A stretch of 64,000 bases of DNA from Phoronis australis. Taxonomy: Eukaryota; Phoronida; Phoronidae. A program made the position numbers and the translations under genes. The notes beneath the pieces were generated by a model. The model was not told the origin of the DNA. It did not search any database and saw only the letters and a program-made list of their open reading frames with translations. This document shows, one piece after another, positions 48,390 through 60,980 of this stretch (position 1 is its first letter; the number at the start of each line of letters is the position of its first letter). The stretch is from NCBI GenBank assembly GCA_002633005.1, contig NMRA01000564.1:89438-153437 (forward strand), given 5' to 3'.

Positions 48390-48695
48390 TAGGTGACTGT
48401 GAACCTTCAGTTGTTTACCAAGTTATACTTATTTGTAAATATCTTAAATTCCATTATCTCCAACCTCTAAAAAGTATATATTTTTTGAAAGGTGCGTAAA
48501 TTTTATAACACAATTTATTATTATACTTATCGTACACAACGATAACAAATTAATGATCGGTGTTTAAATGTAGTCTCCATGGGGTATTTTTGAATGGGAA
48601 AGTAATGATTCCTATCAGACTGTGATTTTTCAAATGAGGAAGCCAATTACGAATGTATATCATCGGCTAACCGCGTGCTGTAGGCTTGAAGGAGG
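48390..48695. other. intergenic, nothing recognised
   Basis: AT-rich spacer between the palindrome and TTAA element B. Confidence 0.5.
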
Positions 48696-48699
48696 TTAA

Positions 48700-50351
48700 G
48701 GGAGAATGCCACCCGATTTAATTAGTCTTTTTTGCCGTCTTAATCGGTCTATATCCACATCGCCTCGCATACGGTTGATCTTACCTTGCCAAGAGATGTC
48801 GCGTTAACCTGTGAGGAAGGTGAGAAACGACGCCAGCGACGTCAGTGGTTCATATGCAGAGTGAATGCCGCTATGTTGCGCTGCATCGTTCCCGCTTGTC
48901 CGAACTAAGTAGCTTACTTCCTCGAGAGTCCGAAATGCTTAGGAAGTGGCTCATGGTAGTGAAGAATGAAATGTACGCTGTAAATAGCATGTATGAGGCC
49001 TTGAAACATCTCCGTGTCTGTGGTCTGCAGACGTCGACAGTGCCTCTGACGAATGCCTGCTTACCAAATAACTCCATATGTTCCGTTGTCTGAGCTTGTT
49101 CACGGCGCCTCTCTAGTATTTCTTCATCACTGTATTTCTGTTCGAATTGATAGCCTGTAAAACTTAACGATCCACCAGCGAAGTCGGCACTGATGAGCTC
49201 TAGCTCGTCCTAAGTCGGGATTGCGAGTTGCCATGCTGGCGTTTATTACTGAGCGTTCTGTTTCAAAATGAATTATTCTCACCCTAACCAATACTTATAT
49301 AAAACTGAAACAAAGTCTGTCTCATTAGATGCAATTTTTAATGCCTTTGGAGTGTTCGTGGGTGCAAATGGTTTGAGAAGCCAGCAATGAATAAATCACT
49401 GCGTTACCGGCTTTAGGGTGCAATAAAACTAATTGACGGGACATCGAGGCCGTGTGAGCTCATGCTTATTTAGTGTTTGCTGGCAGAAACTTTTGTGAAA
49501 CAATTCGATTTCCATCCCAAGGCCAGGTTTTAGGGGAATCTTTACATTACTCAAATAATGATTGTCAATGTACAACTTCTGCCCTGACGGTGCTGTGGCC
49601 AAAGCGGAACCTCTGAATTCGCGGCCCCCGACGACTAAGTAGATTTGCAGTTTCGTGGCTAATTCACCAACATAATCACGTGCACATTTCTTCTTTGGCT
49701 CACTAGTATAGTATTTTTTTGACTGGAAGTTTAGTTTCCACTGAACTTTGGCTGGTTTATGTTCGTGACGTTTGATCAGTTTCCGATCCACTGGCCGGGA
49801 TAACGAGCCAGTCCAGCCGGCCGCGACGGACCTGATCGGGCTCTGAGCCACTGGCCAGGATAACAAGCGTTTTGTGTTTAGAACTCAAAAAATGACAAGT
49901 CTAAACAACATAGATCCATGTTTTCCAGTCTGTGTCTCACGGAAAATACTTCGAAATTATCTCTGAACAGACCCCAAACTCCTACTACAGACCTTATTGG
50001 CCTACCAAACTTAATTTGTGGGCAACGGTGTGTCCAAGTACTAATAAATCCGTAAGAGCGAAATAAAACAACACGTTTTTATAAGACCTCGGTGTATTTT
50101 TAAGGGTTTTACATCGAAGTTTGATGATTTATTGGTGTTAAACCATGAATTCGTGCGATAAGCTGACACCAGTAAGCCGTGTTGTGAACTGCTGAACAGG
50201 CTGGGTGTGAAACCGATGACGTCATTGGATAATTTCATCACCTCCGTCTGCCGTCAGGTGTCAGGTAACGCAACCGTACGTGTCGTTATGGAGTAGAACT
50301 ACTCGATCTAAATTGATACAAATTAGGTTGTTTTTTGGGTGGCATGCTCCT
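48700..50351. mobile_element. 1.65-kb TTAA transposon, element B
   Basis: TTAA on both sides (48696-48699 and 50352-50355). Inverted ends: GGGAGAATGCCACCC on the left and, complemented, AGGAGCATGCCACCC on the right. Collinear with element A but lacking the end of the THAP frame and the cysteine core of the ballast frame. The THAP start survives as MLRCIVPACPN (48873) before a stop. This copy keeps the second THAP cysteine, which is better placed than in element A. On the minus strand GYQFEQKYSDEEILERRRE survives and then runs into antisense THAP sequence, marking the deletion junction near 49080-49100. Confidence 0.8.
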
Positions 50352-51332
50352 TTAACTATTTCAGTTGGTCAAACAGGTTAATCTAATGAGAGGCGAAAAA
50401 TTGGCATCAGTGGTCGACTACGGGACAAATATAGACTGAACTGTTGGTCGTTTCACGTCACACGGACCTCAGGAAAGTTATGTGGTACCTCGGGCCATGT
50501 GACCTGATACCACCCTCTGGTTCGGTACATATTTGTATTGCTGATTGGGGATGCATGTGACCGCGTGCTTTAAAATAATCCTACTGAGTTTTAGACATTG
50601 TGTCATGTAGTGACGAGTCCTCACGTCGCAATAGTCGTAATCTTCGGTGTTAATTACCTTTATTCCGTTTTATTTCCATAAGTCCTAAGGTATCACATTC
50701 GCCGTAATTTTATTCACCTGTGTTTTATGTAGCACATAGTCTCTTTCCTATCAGATTTCATTTTCATTTTGTATCCAGGTTCTTCTACAGACTTCATCTC
50801 TTGCAGTTTTCAGAATAAATAAAAAGTTCAGTTTAAAAGAGCAAAACAAAATGTTGATATGGGTGCACCTCCATCGACAAAGCTAACCGTGGGTACATGC
50901 ATTTATTTCTTTCGGGTATCACTAAGAAAAACTAAATGCATTACTTGTAGCGAAGTTCTTAAACCCCATACTTATCACCTGAGGATGAATAAAAACACTA
51001 GGCCTCAAATTTTGAGTCCTGCCAACCTGAAGTCACGAAACAATCACATTGCTCAAAATTCAACAAAAAAACGTGCAAATCTTGCCCAAAAATGTCATTG
51101 AATACTAAAGACAAATTTGACCACCTGTTCCTCTCTTTGCGAGTTCGAGTGTCCATCATTTTTTATATCCTTCATAATTCCCTGCTCCAAAGTGAGAGGT
51201 CTCAGGGCCACGGTTAGTCGCGGTCACACCAAAGCTGCGTTTTTAGTTTTGGTTTGATTACACGAACTTAAGCTCGTTCGTCAGTTCTCCAAACTGTTAA
51301 AACAGGCTTCACATGTTTAGAAGCTACATAGA

Positions 51333-51485
51333 ATTGGCATTGTCACTTTGCAGCAAAGCTGAGGTCGTGGGTTCGACTCCCACTGGGCCACACTGCTAGA
51401 CCCTTGAGTCAGGTTTCTTGCTCCTCAACTCGGTTTTAACTACATATTAATAAAGCACAAAAATAGTTCCAGGTGATCAGTGCAA
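51333..51485 (+). repeat. tRNA-derived SINE, second copy
   Basis: Shares the T-arm GTGGGTTCGACTCCCAC and the downstream tail (ACACTGCTAGACCCTTGAGT through AAATAGTTCCAGGTGATCAG) with 3961-4130. The 5' tRNA half is diverged. Confidence 0.75.
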
Positions 51486-52948
51486 TGGGCCCACATGCGC
51501 ACGTCTGGTACAACGTGTGCCAGACCGCCTGCAATTATTTTTTTATTTTTGCAGCAAAGTAACGTTAAGACTTCATTATTGGTTTAATGACTGGTAATTT
51601 GCAATACTTTCTGGATAGTTTGGTAATTGTATTTATTTTCTGATATATAGGACAAAAGAACATTCCACTGGTTAAAGTTAGGGATTGACGAAAAACCCAT
51701 GTGAAAGATCACAGACTTTTGCAACTGTTCAAGCTGTTCAAATTTCTTCAAATTGCGACAGTTTGTGTAGACCTCTGAAGCACAAACTGTCGTATTTTGT
51801 TGCAACAGTTTGAAGTGTGAATAATTGCACAATCGGTCGTAACCCACAACTTGCAACAAAAGGTACAGACGACAATTGGGGAAACAAAACGCAACGACGT
51901 CAAAAAACGGCGTTACTCACAGACAACATGCACGTAGAGTTCCGTCCAAGAAGTGAAAATTTGTCTCAACTTGTTCTTTGCTCGTATGAGAAGCGGTTTT
52001 TGATGTTGCAAAACAACTGGCAGTTCGTTATTTTCTTAAAATGACACGCCGTGGCAAGTCTAATTGTAGAACCTAGAACAATGACCAGCTGCCAGTTCTC
52101 TGACTGGAAATCATCTTCAGTTTGACCACTTTATAATATGAGACCAACTTCGTAACGCTATATGGTCCAAATGAAAAAGACTTTGTGTCATTTTAGTTGT
52201 GAGTTTTCAAAAATCATTGACTTTTGTGTTCTGGTATAATCAAATGAATTTAAAATGTGTCAATTTCATAAGTAGAACCCTGTACTGTAGTTCACAACGT
52301 TTACTGTTTATTAATCAAAATAGTGTCCGACCTCGTTAGCTTTTCCCTTTTCTCAATACTCTCCTGTTCTAGTGAAACATTTTAAATTGCCATCTCATGT
52401 TCATCAAGCTCCAACACTGACAAGGAGTACAATCATAAGTAGTGTTCTTACGTTCTCAGTTCCATAATTCATGATCTATTGCCGTAAGTACCTCGGGGTA
52501 TTGGGTGTTCAACGATGAGGGAAGAGGCTCTCCGACGGATGTTTATTTAGTGATGACATGTGTGGTATTATTATGACGTTATTTAGACCGGAAAAGAGTA
52601 ACAGGTGAAATCATATTCATTCGATAAGTTCTTCCATTTCCGTGTGACCTCATCATCTACATTACTTCTTGTAACGTCGTACGGAGAATGACGAATTGTA
52701 CCGAATGAGAAATGCACGGCAACATCACATTGTCGACATTAGTTCATAAGTAACCAAGGGCGTCTTCAGTATTTAATGCTTTACAAAACTGCTCATTTGT
52801 GATCGGTGTTCACCGGAAATATTTGCATCTGGCATTGTATACTTGGACATTCATTGTATTGTATTTGCAATCCATAGAACCAATGAACAGAAGCCAAATT
52901 TCCAAAAATAGGTGTACTGTTTAGCGCAATTCAGAAATAGTTTGTCTT

Positions 52949-55900
52949 CTAAACTTTATTTGCGACTGGTGGGTGGTTCGCGCAGTCGCAGCACCACACC
53001 TTGATGGAGATAGTGCTATCGACAGGCTCGATAGGTTGTTCGTGGAGTCTGTTGCATTTTGCAGGTAGAACCACTTTGCGCGGTTTGTTGATACAGCGCC
53101 CCCTAATGTTACACCAGTAGTTGATGCAAGGCTTGCTGGAAAGAAAGAAACGGGAATAATGTATTCTATAAGCTCCAGATTCTAAATAGCATGAAACAAG
53201 TCAGCCAATTATGTCAGTGAGTAGCTGTTTAGAGTTACAGTAGAGTTGACAAAATTCAGATTTCGCAAGGAAAACTCAAAAATGACAACAAAGTTTGTGT
53301 TTCCTGTTGAATTTCTGTTTCATAACTTAAAATGTTCGTTTTGTTAGCAAATGCCCACCACGGAGATGGCGCACGAGCTTTTCCGTCTATGGAGAAGCGA
53401 CGAGCCAAGTTAAACTAATAAAATAAATCCTTTTCAAAACTGATTGACTTCTTTGCGCGAAGTCGATTTTATGCTTTAATTGCTTCAATCATTTTTCAAA
53501 ATGACGTAAATAAAGGTTGTTTGTTATTGATTTTGAGTACTTCGGTTCTTGCATTTTGGCTTTTACACAAAAAGATATATTAGTAATGTTTTTAAGTATT
53601 ATTTTAGATTAATTTCCTCTTACTTGCTAGAAAGAAATAAACATCATGGCCAGGCGTGCGTTCGGTAACGCTAGTACGTTTGCTAGGACCTAGCTAAGTT
53701 CTAGCCAAAGTCACGTGTTCTCATTCAAAATAAAAGGCTTACTCTCACGTAATCTCGCGAAGTCTTGCTTCTTAGCAAGGTCCTAGCGTTACTGAACGGG
53801 AGGTTGGTCTTTCGAGCACGCTGGTACTCTGCGTGCCGCTAGGTGGTAGCCAGCAAGCAGCTGGGTACCAGCGCACGCGCTTTATCACTGGTTGATGTAA
53901 CCTCGGCAGTCATTCGGGTTAGCTTTATAACAAGGTGAAATAATGGTGCACTATGAACGATCTTTAGCCTTGATGCAAGTGGCCGCGTAGCAGCAACTAT
54001 TTCGTTTCTGCAGTAATGTTTAATGGACGCGTTCTTGAAGGTCATACATGTAGCCTACAATAAACACATCGTCATCTGGCCGATTTAACTAGTGTTCTTC
54101 ATACTGTATGAATACAGGAAAGCAACGTAAACAAAAGTCAGTGACAGTAGAAAGACGCACTCAGAAAAGGAGCAACAACAATTTTCTGGGATTCACATTT
54201 CTTGAACATGAATTTTAAGCACCGATTTCTCTGTACAACAGGCTACATTTAAACTTCCTCAATCAGTCATGCCCGTTTGTTTGCGTAAAGCGCTGCCTAT
54301 TGAGAATTCGACCAGCCAATCAGAAACGCCGGTGTCAAAAAAAAATCCCGAGGAAAATTAAATGATACCTAGCTCCGTGCTGGCTACCACCTAGCGGCAC
54401 GCAGGGAACCAGCGAGGTCTTTCGAGTCCCACCTTTATGTTAAATCTCAGAAATTTGTCAATAATTAACCACAGAGACGTAGAAAAATACATTTGGGAAC
54501 AAGTCAATGCACCAAAGAGTTGTTTGTTGAAAGGGTGTAAGTTTTTTCGGAAAACTAGGTTCGAAACATGAAAAGTAAATATGACTAAATTGCTGCGATC
54601 GTGTTACGGATTAGGTATATGCTGAATGCAGGTTACGTTTCTCCTTGTAAATTGTAATGAAAATACTTTCTGCACGAACCAGGTCATCTGCTCGTAGTTG
54701 TAGAGTTGAATATATATTTGACAGTGGTGGTTATCACGTTTCTTCAGGGGCTTCGTTCATCCGACGGTAAAGGTTTCTGTGCTTCAGAGAGGGGAATTTT
54801 TCGCCAAGTGAGGGGGAAATTCTACCTCCCGATCACCATCAATAGCAACCGCGCCCTGTTGCAAACTCTCTGTTTCAAGTAACATTTTGTGCTCTTTCAA
54901 ATTGTCACTTGTGTGGTTACAGGTGGTTTGAACTTCGCTGAGAAATTTTCAATTATTTTAGCGAAATTTTTATTCCTCGTGGGGGGAATTGCGCGTGATT
55001 TTTCAATATTGAGAGGGAATAGGGTCGATATTAAGCCCCAAAATCGAGGGGTTAAGGGCCCTGTCCTATTTGGAAAGACATGCATCATGTTTCAACCCGT
55101 AGTCATGGCTGGCCGAGGATTCACCGGTCGTTGCTATGACGCTCGGCAAACGAGATCCTACAAAATGTGATCAAACTTTCGGAAAATAATCAATTTTAAC
55201 CGGAAATATTTTCCTTCGTCGCGGCGTATGGAACGACCCAACGTTTCCGAATCTCAACGTCTTTAAGTATTGTAAAAAAAGGGTTGTTGGATGTCCGTTT
55301 TTTCTATCGCCGTCCGAGTAATGCCGATTAGCCATTTAACGGAGCAATCGAAGTGAGCTTCGTTTTGAAGCGCGCTTTTTGTGTACGTTTCAGAAAGTAC
55401 CCTATTGTGAATTGCGTAATGGCGATATATATCAAAGTTCACACGATACCCATTGGTGTCCCCTTCCCAACCGGCACCTAAACAGTGAAGTCTAAATAGC
55501 CCCAGGACTGACAATAACAAACTTACTGTGGTTCCACGCAACGCCAGCTGATCAGCTCATCGTCCTTTGAGATAGAACAGTTACTATATTTGCCGTTCCT
55601 GTAAGGACCGAGAGGCAAAACGTTTGGCTCAACCTTACAGTTGTTACAGGCGCACGTGTCGCTGCCCATGTCTGGCTTGCTATAAACCGCGGCGAGGCTA
55701 ATTGCAATGAAGATTATCTGAAATAAAAATGCACGTTTTTATGAACGTTTTTTATTCCACATGCATATAAGTAAAGTTTACAGAGATTGTGAACTTGGTA
55801 ATAAATATTTTACAAAATTGACATATGTACTTCAAACGTTTTTATTACGGAAAATGTCACATTCAACTTTTCGAAGAAGTGGATGGCTCCATACCCATTT

Positions 55901-56451
55901 CCGTCAGAGCAGCTCAAATAATCACGACAAAGGGTGCAACAATAGATAATTGAAATCAAGTATTTGAAAATTATCAACATCAATGAAAATAATGTGAAAC
56001 TAAGTATCACTGAGAATGCCTGGCACAAGTCAAAGCAAACCTAAGCACGGAAAATGATAATCAATTAATTTCCCATAGTTTCACCAAAACATGTTGACTT
56101 GCATGCGATCAGCTCAAACAGTCTTTTCAAAAGGTTAAACTACGTTCCTAGGTGGTTGCTGCATTTTATTAGTCGTCCTGTCTGAATACACAATTTGTTT
56201 TCTGTTTGTGAAATGCGCTTGCGTGACGCTGTTTTTCCATAGTAAAACGTCCAGGCCTTGTTAAAATAGCAGCGTTGGTTATAAGAGTTAGCAAAGGTTT
56301 CTCTGCCAATTTATATAAATGGGATAGGAAATTTTAAAAACAGTATTTCTCGGTTCGAGCTGACATAGAACAGATGTTTTAGTATGCAGATGTAAGAAAT
56401 TTGTAAATTGTAATGAGAGAATGATGATAAATTAATTACCAATAGCTTCAT
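52949..56451 (-). CDS. small secreted 12-cysteine protein, paralog B
   Basis: Exons 56440-56451 (MKLL), 55527-55717 and 52949-53135 on the minus strand. Phases 0 and 2, and exon lengths 12, 191 and 187, are identical to paralog A; 129 residues. Signal peptide begins MKLLIIFIAISLAAVYS. The mature protein keeps all 12 cysteines and the shared motifs CACNNCKV, ELISWRCVEP, CINK and VVLPAKCN. Compared with A it differs at many other positions, so the duplication is not recent. No lesion. Intron 2 (2.39 kb, against 1.33 kb in A) has taken in the 154-bp MITE and the 599-bp element. Family unrecognised. Confidence 0.85.
53650..53803 (+). mobile_element. 154-bp MITE, copy 2 (gene B intron 2)
   Basis: Same length and ends as 37872-38025. 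Its right end lies 2 bp from the target duplication of the next element. Confidence 0.8.
53817..54415. mobile_element. 599-bp long-TIR element with 11-bp target duplication
   Basis: Inverted ends of about 40 bp share CTGCGTGCCGCTAGGTGGTA with few mismatches. A perfect direct repeat, GGTCTTTCGAG, flanks it (53806-53816 and 54416-54426). Long TIRs plus a 9-11 bp duplication are typical of Mutator-like elements (family knowledge); the assignment is an inference. Non-coding. Confidence 0.8.
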
Positions 56452-56544
56452 CTTGCTCAATGATCACAGGAAGCTTAGACACGGAGTTCGGGTCTTCCAG
56501 ATGCGTCAATGGAAATAAAATTATTGAAACTGCAGAGTAACCGC

Positions 56545-56575
56545 TATAAATACGTGATATCGTTCGCGCATGCGC
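56545..56575 (-). promoter_or_regulatory. TATA box and GCGCATGCGC palindrome upstream of gene B
   Basis: The minus strand reads GTATTTATAG about 95 bases before the ATG, with GCGCATGCGC (NRF1-like) 11 bases further upstream. Same arrangement as in gene A. Confidence 0.6.
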
Positions 56576-57149
56576 GTTTGTGCCTTATGCATGAACTAAA
56601 CGGTCAGAATGACTAAAAACATAACCATAAAATTTAAAAAAGCAAATTTTAGTGTTTATTTCTGAATCATTTTCAGGTATAAATATGGCTTAGTGGGTGG
56701 ATGACAAATAAAAAGTATATAAGCTAACACAAGCCGGAAAATAAAATACGACTAATGTCATGTTTGGCGTAACCGTTCATAACCTTCCGCCGGAATTAAG
56801 CGACGTAATTGACGACAATGAAGTATGAATTAACTGTGCAAAATTGAACAGAACTACGTAAAATTGCCTGAGACAACACTTCAACTGTTGTCAATAGCTA
56901 TCTTCATCAAAAATACTTTTAACGCGTCTGCGTGAATGTGCTTTTCTTTAATTTCGCAAAATCTGCGACCCTCGACTTCCTCTGAAAATAAGTTCATGAC
57001 AATTTTAAAGAGGCCTTGAACGCGATAAACAGACTAAATTGCAATATTGAAAGTGGTTCTCTTTTACTGAAACACAACCTGCTAACCAGGCATTTTTAGG
57101 GTTTGTTCGTAAAGATTTTTAATTTCTGTTGATATCAAAGCATTTTCTT

Positions 57150-57425
57150 TTAGTTTCAAATTTCAAAAAACCATCTGTCAACTGCTTGTCACACTGCAAA
57201 GCACGTCTCATTATATCGTATGACAAGACATAGACGTAGCACATTTCACTTATCTGGAAAATGTGACCTTTGACCTCAAACGACTTCAAGCAACTGACTC
57301 TGAGCGCATGTTCGCATTTATCATAAATGGGAGGGAGATTAGAAAGTCTGTGGTAACCACAGAGTTGTTCCTTCGCGCGTATTTCAAAAATTGTGAATTT
57401 CGGATTTTTTTCTGGAAATTTCCTC
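57150..57425 (+). repeat. dispersed repeat, second copy
   Basis: Matches the outer parts of 7820-8362 with the middle missing. Confidence 0.7.
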
Positions 57426-57429
57426 AAAA

Positions 57430-59627
57430 AAGTTTTTTCGAGGAGAAAAGTTTTCTCCGCCGAGAATTTTTTTTCTGGAGGAAACCTTTCCGCTGCAGAG
57501 AATATTTTTTCGTAATAATAATAATGATAACTTTATTTAAAGAAGGGGCCACCGGCCGACAGTTCACAATAGTATATACAAACTTTATGCATGGATGCAC
57601 AGTCATTAATAAATGATTAAACATTTCATTTCTAATCACCATTGCCCTTTGTAGATACATTGAAATGAAATGTTTGTTGTTCTCGAGTTAAAAAGAGACC
57701 GGTTGCATGAAACAGTCCCCTCCCAAATAGGGACTCAACTTAAATCCCTAAATCTTTTGTGTATTTGTTTCGTTGTTTATTCACAGATGCAATACTTTTC
57801 TATCATTTTATCTTTATTATGAGCTTCTCTTTGACTAATGACATTTTCCAATAATATAATTAAAACCTGAGCACTTAATTCAATCAAAACAATTTTCGAC
57901 GTAGTCCTTAAATTAGGGCGTTGCATGAAAAACCCCTAATTATTTTCAGTAATATTGCGAATTCAATGTTAACTTCACTTTCCATTTGTATCAAGCCAAA
58001 AATTCATCAGCCGTTTTCAGTTTCTCATGTGTGAGTTGAACATCGAATGTTCGCTGTGTAAAGTATCTGCTGCTGCGTCATCTCCCCACATAAATACTTT
58101 TCACAAGACAACCCGTTTATGGTATTCACTGTGAAGGAGAGCAATGTGATCAGTTTTATATGGGCGAGGCTGAGCAACCGCTCAAGAAACGCAGGTACCA
58201 ACATAGGTGGGCTGCGGGGGAAGGAATTTTCTCAGCACGCACGTACTCATGAGTTTAGTAATGAAAATGTAGAGATCCTGTGCAGAGAAAAGAACTGGTT
58301 TAATAGAGGGTGCAGTAGGCTTTTTACATCACAGCTCTACAGTATTCTCTAAACAAACTAGGTGGCGCCAGATTCAAATTGTCCTTGTCCTGGAACGAGA
58401 GTATAGAGGCAGTTTCGAACAGAGCTCCCGCGACTCATCACACTCAACATCCCATCGAAGGAGATGAGAGGTCTCCCAAGATCTGAGAGATCAAAAAGGT
58501 AATCCAGCAAAAGATTTTTAACTGTAAAAATCATGAACATTCCTGGATGACCCAAAGTCTACACTTTATTATTCCGCTGTAAAATTCGCACTTATTTGCA
58601 TTTTGACTACCGACAACCAACTTAACAAGTTAACATCTCTCAGCCTTTGTTTGAAATACGACAAAAAAAGTGTTCATCACCAACTCCCTGGTTCAACGAT
58701 ACATGACCAAAACCAGTTGTATACAACAAATTTCAATACGGGTACAATGTTTTGACCATGCAGTTGCCTTTAATATAACGTGAAAAAAAACATTATTTTG
58801 GAAGTTTGTCGTTTTGAATTTTCAATATATTTGAAAAAATATTATTTCGACCTACACATATAAGACGCAGATAAATCATGACGGCCGCATTCTCCTTTGC
58901 CATGGCGTTGGTCGTCTTAATAGTAACCATTTACAGAATTTTGTTTAAATATTTTCAATTTATATTCTATGCGTAGTGCCCCAAATTCATACTCCATAGA
59001 TTACTGTGTGTGTCATTGTCTCAAACAATTTAAAAAAACATTTTTAAATTTTTAAGAAACTAACAATGCCTTTCTTCTAGGTTACATTTGACACAGAAAA
59101 TGTTTCACCAAATTCATTGCTTTGCTTTTTGAATTTGGTGCGAGTGTGGTTCTGCACGTTCTCCAACATATTCTACTAGGGGGTTTCTGATTTTTCTGTG
59201 TGTGTTTGATATATTTGACTTATGGAAGTTTACAGACGTATTCCACCTTGAAGCCTAACTTCAACGGAATTGTGTTATTTAAGATGTATTGGGCTAACCA
59301 GTTAGCTCTAGCAAAGCCTTAGCAAAATAAGAAAACGCGAATTCAATCACGCAAATGAAGGCCAGTCAAACGATAGATGAAACTGCATTTTCGTGCCATA
59401 TTGCGTCACAGCGAGATCCCAGCAAAAATAACACCGATATTAGTTGTGCTGAATAGGTGTCTGAATAAGACACCATTGCGGGCGGGTGTTATTCGCAGCT
59501 GTTTGAATTAAAAGGTGATTCTCGCGGTGACGTAGGCAAAAACAAGCCAATACGCCTAACAGTTTGTAACGTTTGACAATTTATGGCACTATGGGCGATG
59601 TCAGCATTCCCGTGCTGCCATTATGGC
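57430..59627. other. intergenic, nothing recognised
   Basis: AT-rich, with a short AAT microsatellite near 57515. Frames are short and unrecognised. Confidence 0.5.
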
Positions 59628-60348
59628 GTTTTGTCCATGCCCATCTTGCAGAGTCTTAGTTAGTTTTATCTATTTACGTCATAATAAATGATAATATTCG
59701 CAATCCTCCTCTTGTTTTACTCTGCAACATAGCTCGTGGCGTACCCCGGGCAAAATAGATTACGATAAATTAAATTTAACTTGTTAAATGCATTTATCGT
59801 CATTATTTTGACACTTGTCTCTTTATTTTGATACCAGTCCTTAGGGTTTATTTTGCATTACTCATCTCTATTTATANCTGTTTATAGCCTCAAGGGCCTA
59901 CTTTTGTATTCATACATTTCACTACGCGACTTCTGATTGGTCGCCCATATTTCCTTTGTTCAGTTCAACGTGGTCTCTCATTCAGTCACCTACCTCGTCG
60001 TCTACAAGACCTACGTTCGTTCTCTGCATTTTTTCCCCACCCCCCATCCCGGGTGTCGGTTCCACTTTCTCTTTGCTCATATACATTTCCTGTTAGGTTT
60101 TTTCAAGTTTTATGTTCATGTTCTGTACTTTTCCTTTAAGCTCTTCAGGCGGTTCTTTTGTTTTGCTCCCTCTTTCCGGGCTATTCATTGTACACGCCGG
60201 TGGCCGTTTTGTCCATGCCCATCTTGCAGAGTCTTAGTTAGTTTTATCTATTTACGTCATAATAAATGACAATATTCGCAATCCTCCTCTTGTTTTACTC
60301 TGCAACATAGCTCGTGGCGTACCCCGGGCAAAGAAGATTACGATAAAT
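59628..60348 (+). repeat. 143-bp direct repeats 578 bp apart
   Basis: 59628-59770 and 60206-60348 are nearly identical with no indels. Each contains TCTTGCAGAGTCTTAGTTAG, ATAATAAATGA and GTGGCGTACCCCGGGCA. The 435 bp between them is pyrimidine-rich with no known domain. Could be a tandem duplication of 578 bp with the second unit truncated, or a terminal-repeat mini-retroelement; the ends do not read TG...CA. Confidence 0.8.
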
Positions 60349-60980
60349 ATATTTGTAGTAGGCTCAGAGCGATAATCTTAACTTACTGTAGGAACCAATT
60401 TTTCTGGTGTTACCCTTTAAGATAGGTTTTAAACAATTTTTTCTCACACATCCAATCGTCGACAATAAAAAGACACGATCCAATGACCCAATTAATAACA
60501 GATTGGTAAAACGTCAAAAGTCTAAATTTTCAGGCTGTTTGAGAAACTATGTACTTTTACTGAATTAAAATTTACTGTTTCCATGGTATTTTGCTAAATG
60601 CACAGCCGTGTCGATTACGTCATACATATCTTTAACGAAAGATTGAAGTATATCGTTTTTTCGATGAAGCCAAGTATTTTCAATCTTTCAAAAATACATT
60701 TCATTTATAAACGTGCGTTTGCCTCTATGGCGTCAATGTTATTATACGTTTAATGAATGTAACGTGTTAGACAACGAAAAAAATCAATTGCGTATATTGG
60801 TATGTGTGCGTTTTTCTTCTTACAGAGAAATTTGAACTAACCATTTTGATGATTGTGAGAAACGTTCCTTTGTGGTCGACAAGGAAATGTCTGTATTTCA
60901 TGAATCAAAAATCGATGAAATTCAATTAATCAACTTCGAAATTTTTCTTGCAATTTTTATCATCTTTAGTTGGAAGGTTT
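60349..60980. other. 3' flank of gene C
   Basis: Nothing beyond AT-rich sequence; the polyadenylation site of gene C should lie here. Confidence 0.4.

Larger units (their letters stand above)
50590..57005. repeat. segmental duplication, copy around gene B
   Basis: Collinear with 29262-32926 plus 37645-37795. Relative to that copy it has gained about 1.4 kb in the 3' flank (50850-52290, with a SINE), and a MITE plus a 599-bp element in intron 2. It lacks the 4.7-kb TTAA element and so provides its empty site near 56840-56875. Confidence 0.85.

Noticed and set aside
32927-50351. piggyBac assignment for the TTAA elements
   Set aside because: piggyBac ends usually start with CC and encode a DDD transposase without a THAP finger. 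These start with AG or GG and carry THAP sequences, so Kolobok-type is the better fit.
54889-55170. 93-codon frame in gene B intron 2
   Set aside because: Opposite strand to the gene, no recognisable domain, and it overlaps a similar-length frame on the other strand.
1667-59877. Isolated undetermined bases at 1667, 12122, 38502 and 59877
   Set aside because: Single N positions, mostly beside homopolymers or repeats; sequencing ambiguity and not biology. They do not affect any coding exon.
59937-60269. 110-codon frame between the direct repeats
   Set aside because: Phenylalanine-rich translation of pyrimidine-rich DNA, no motif, no splice or promoter context.
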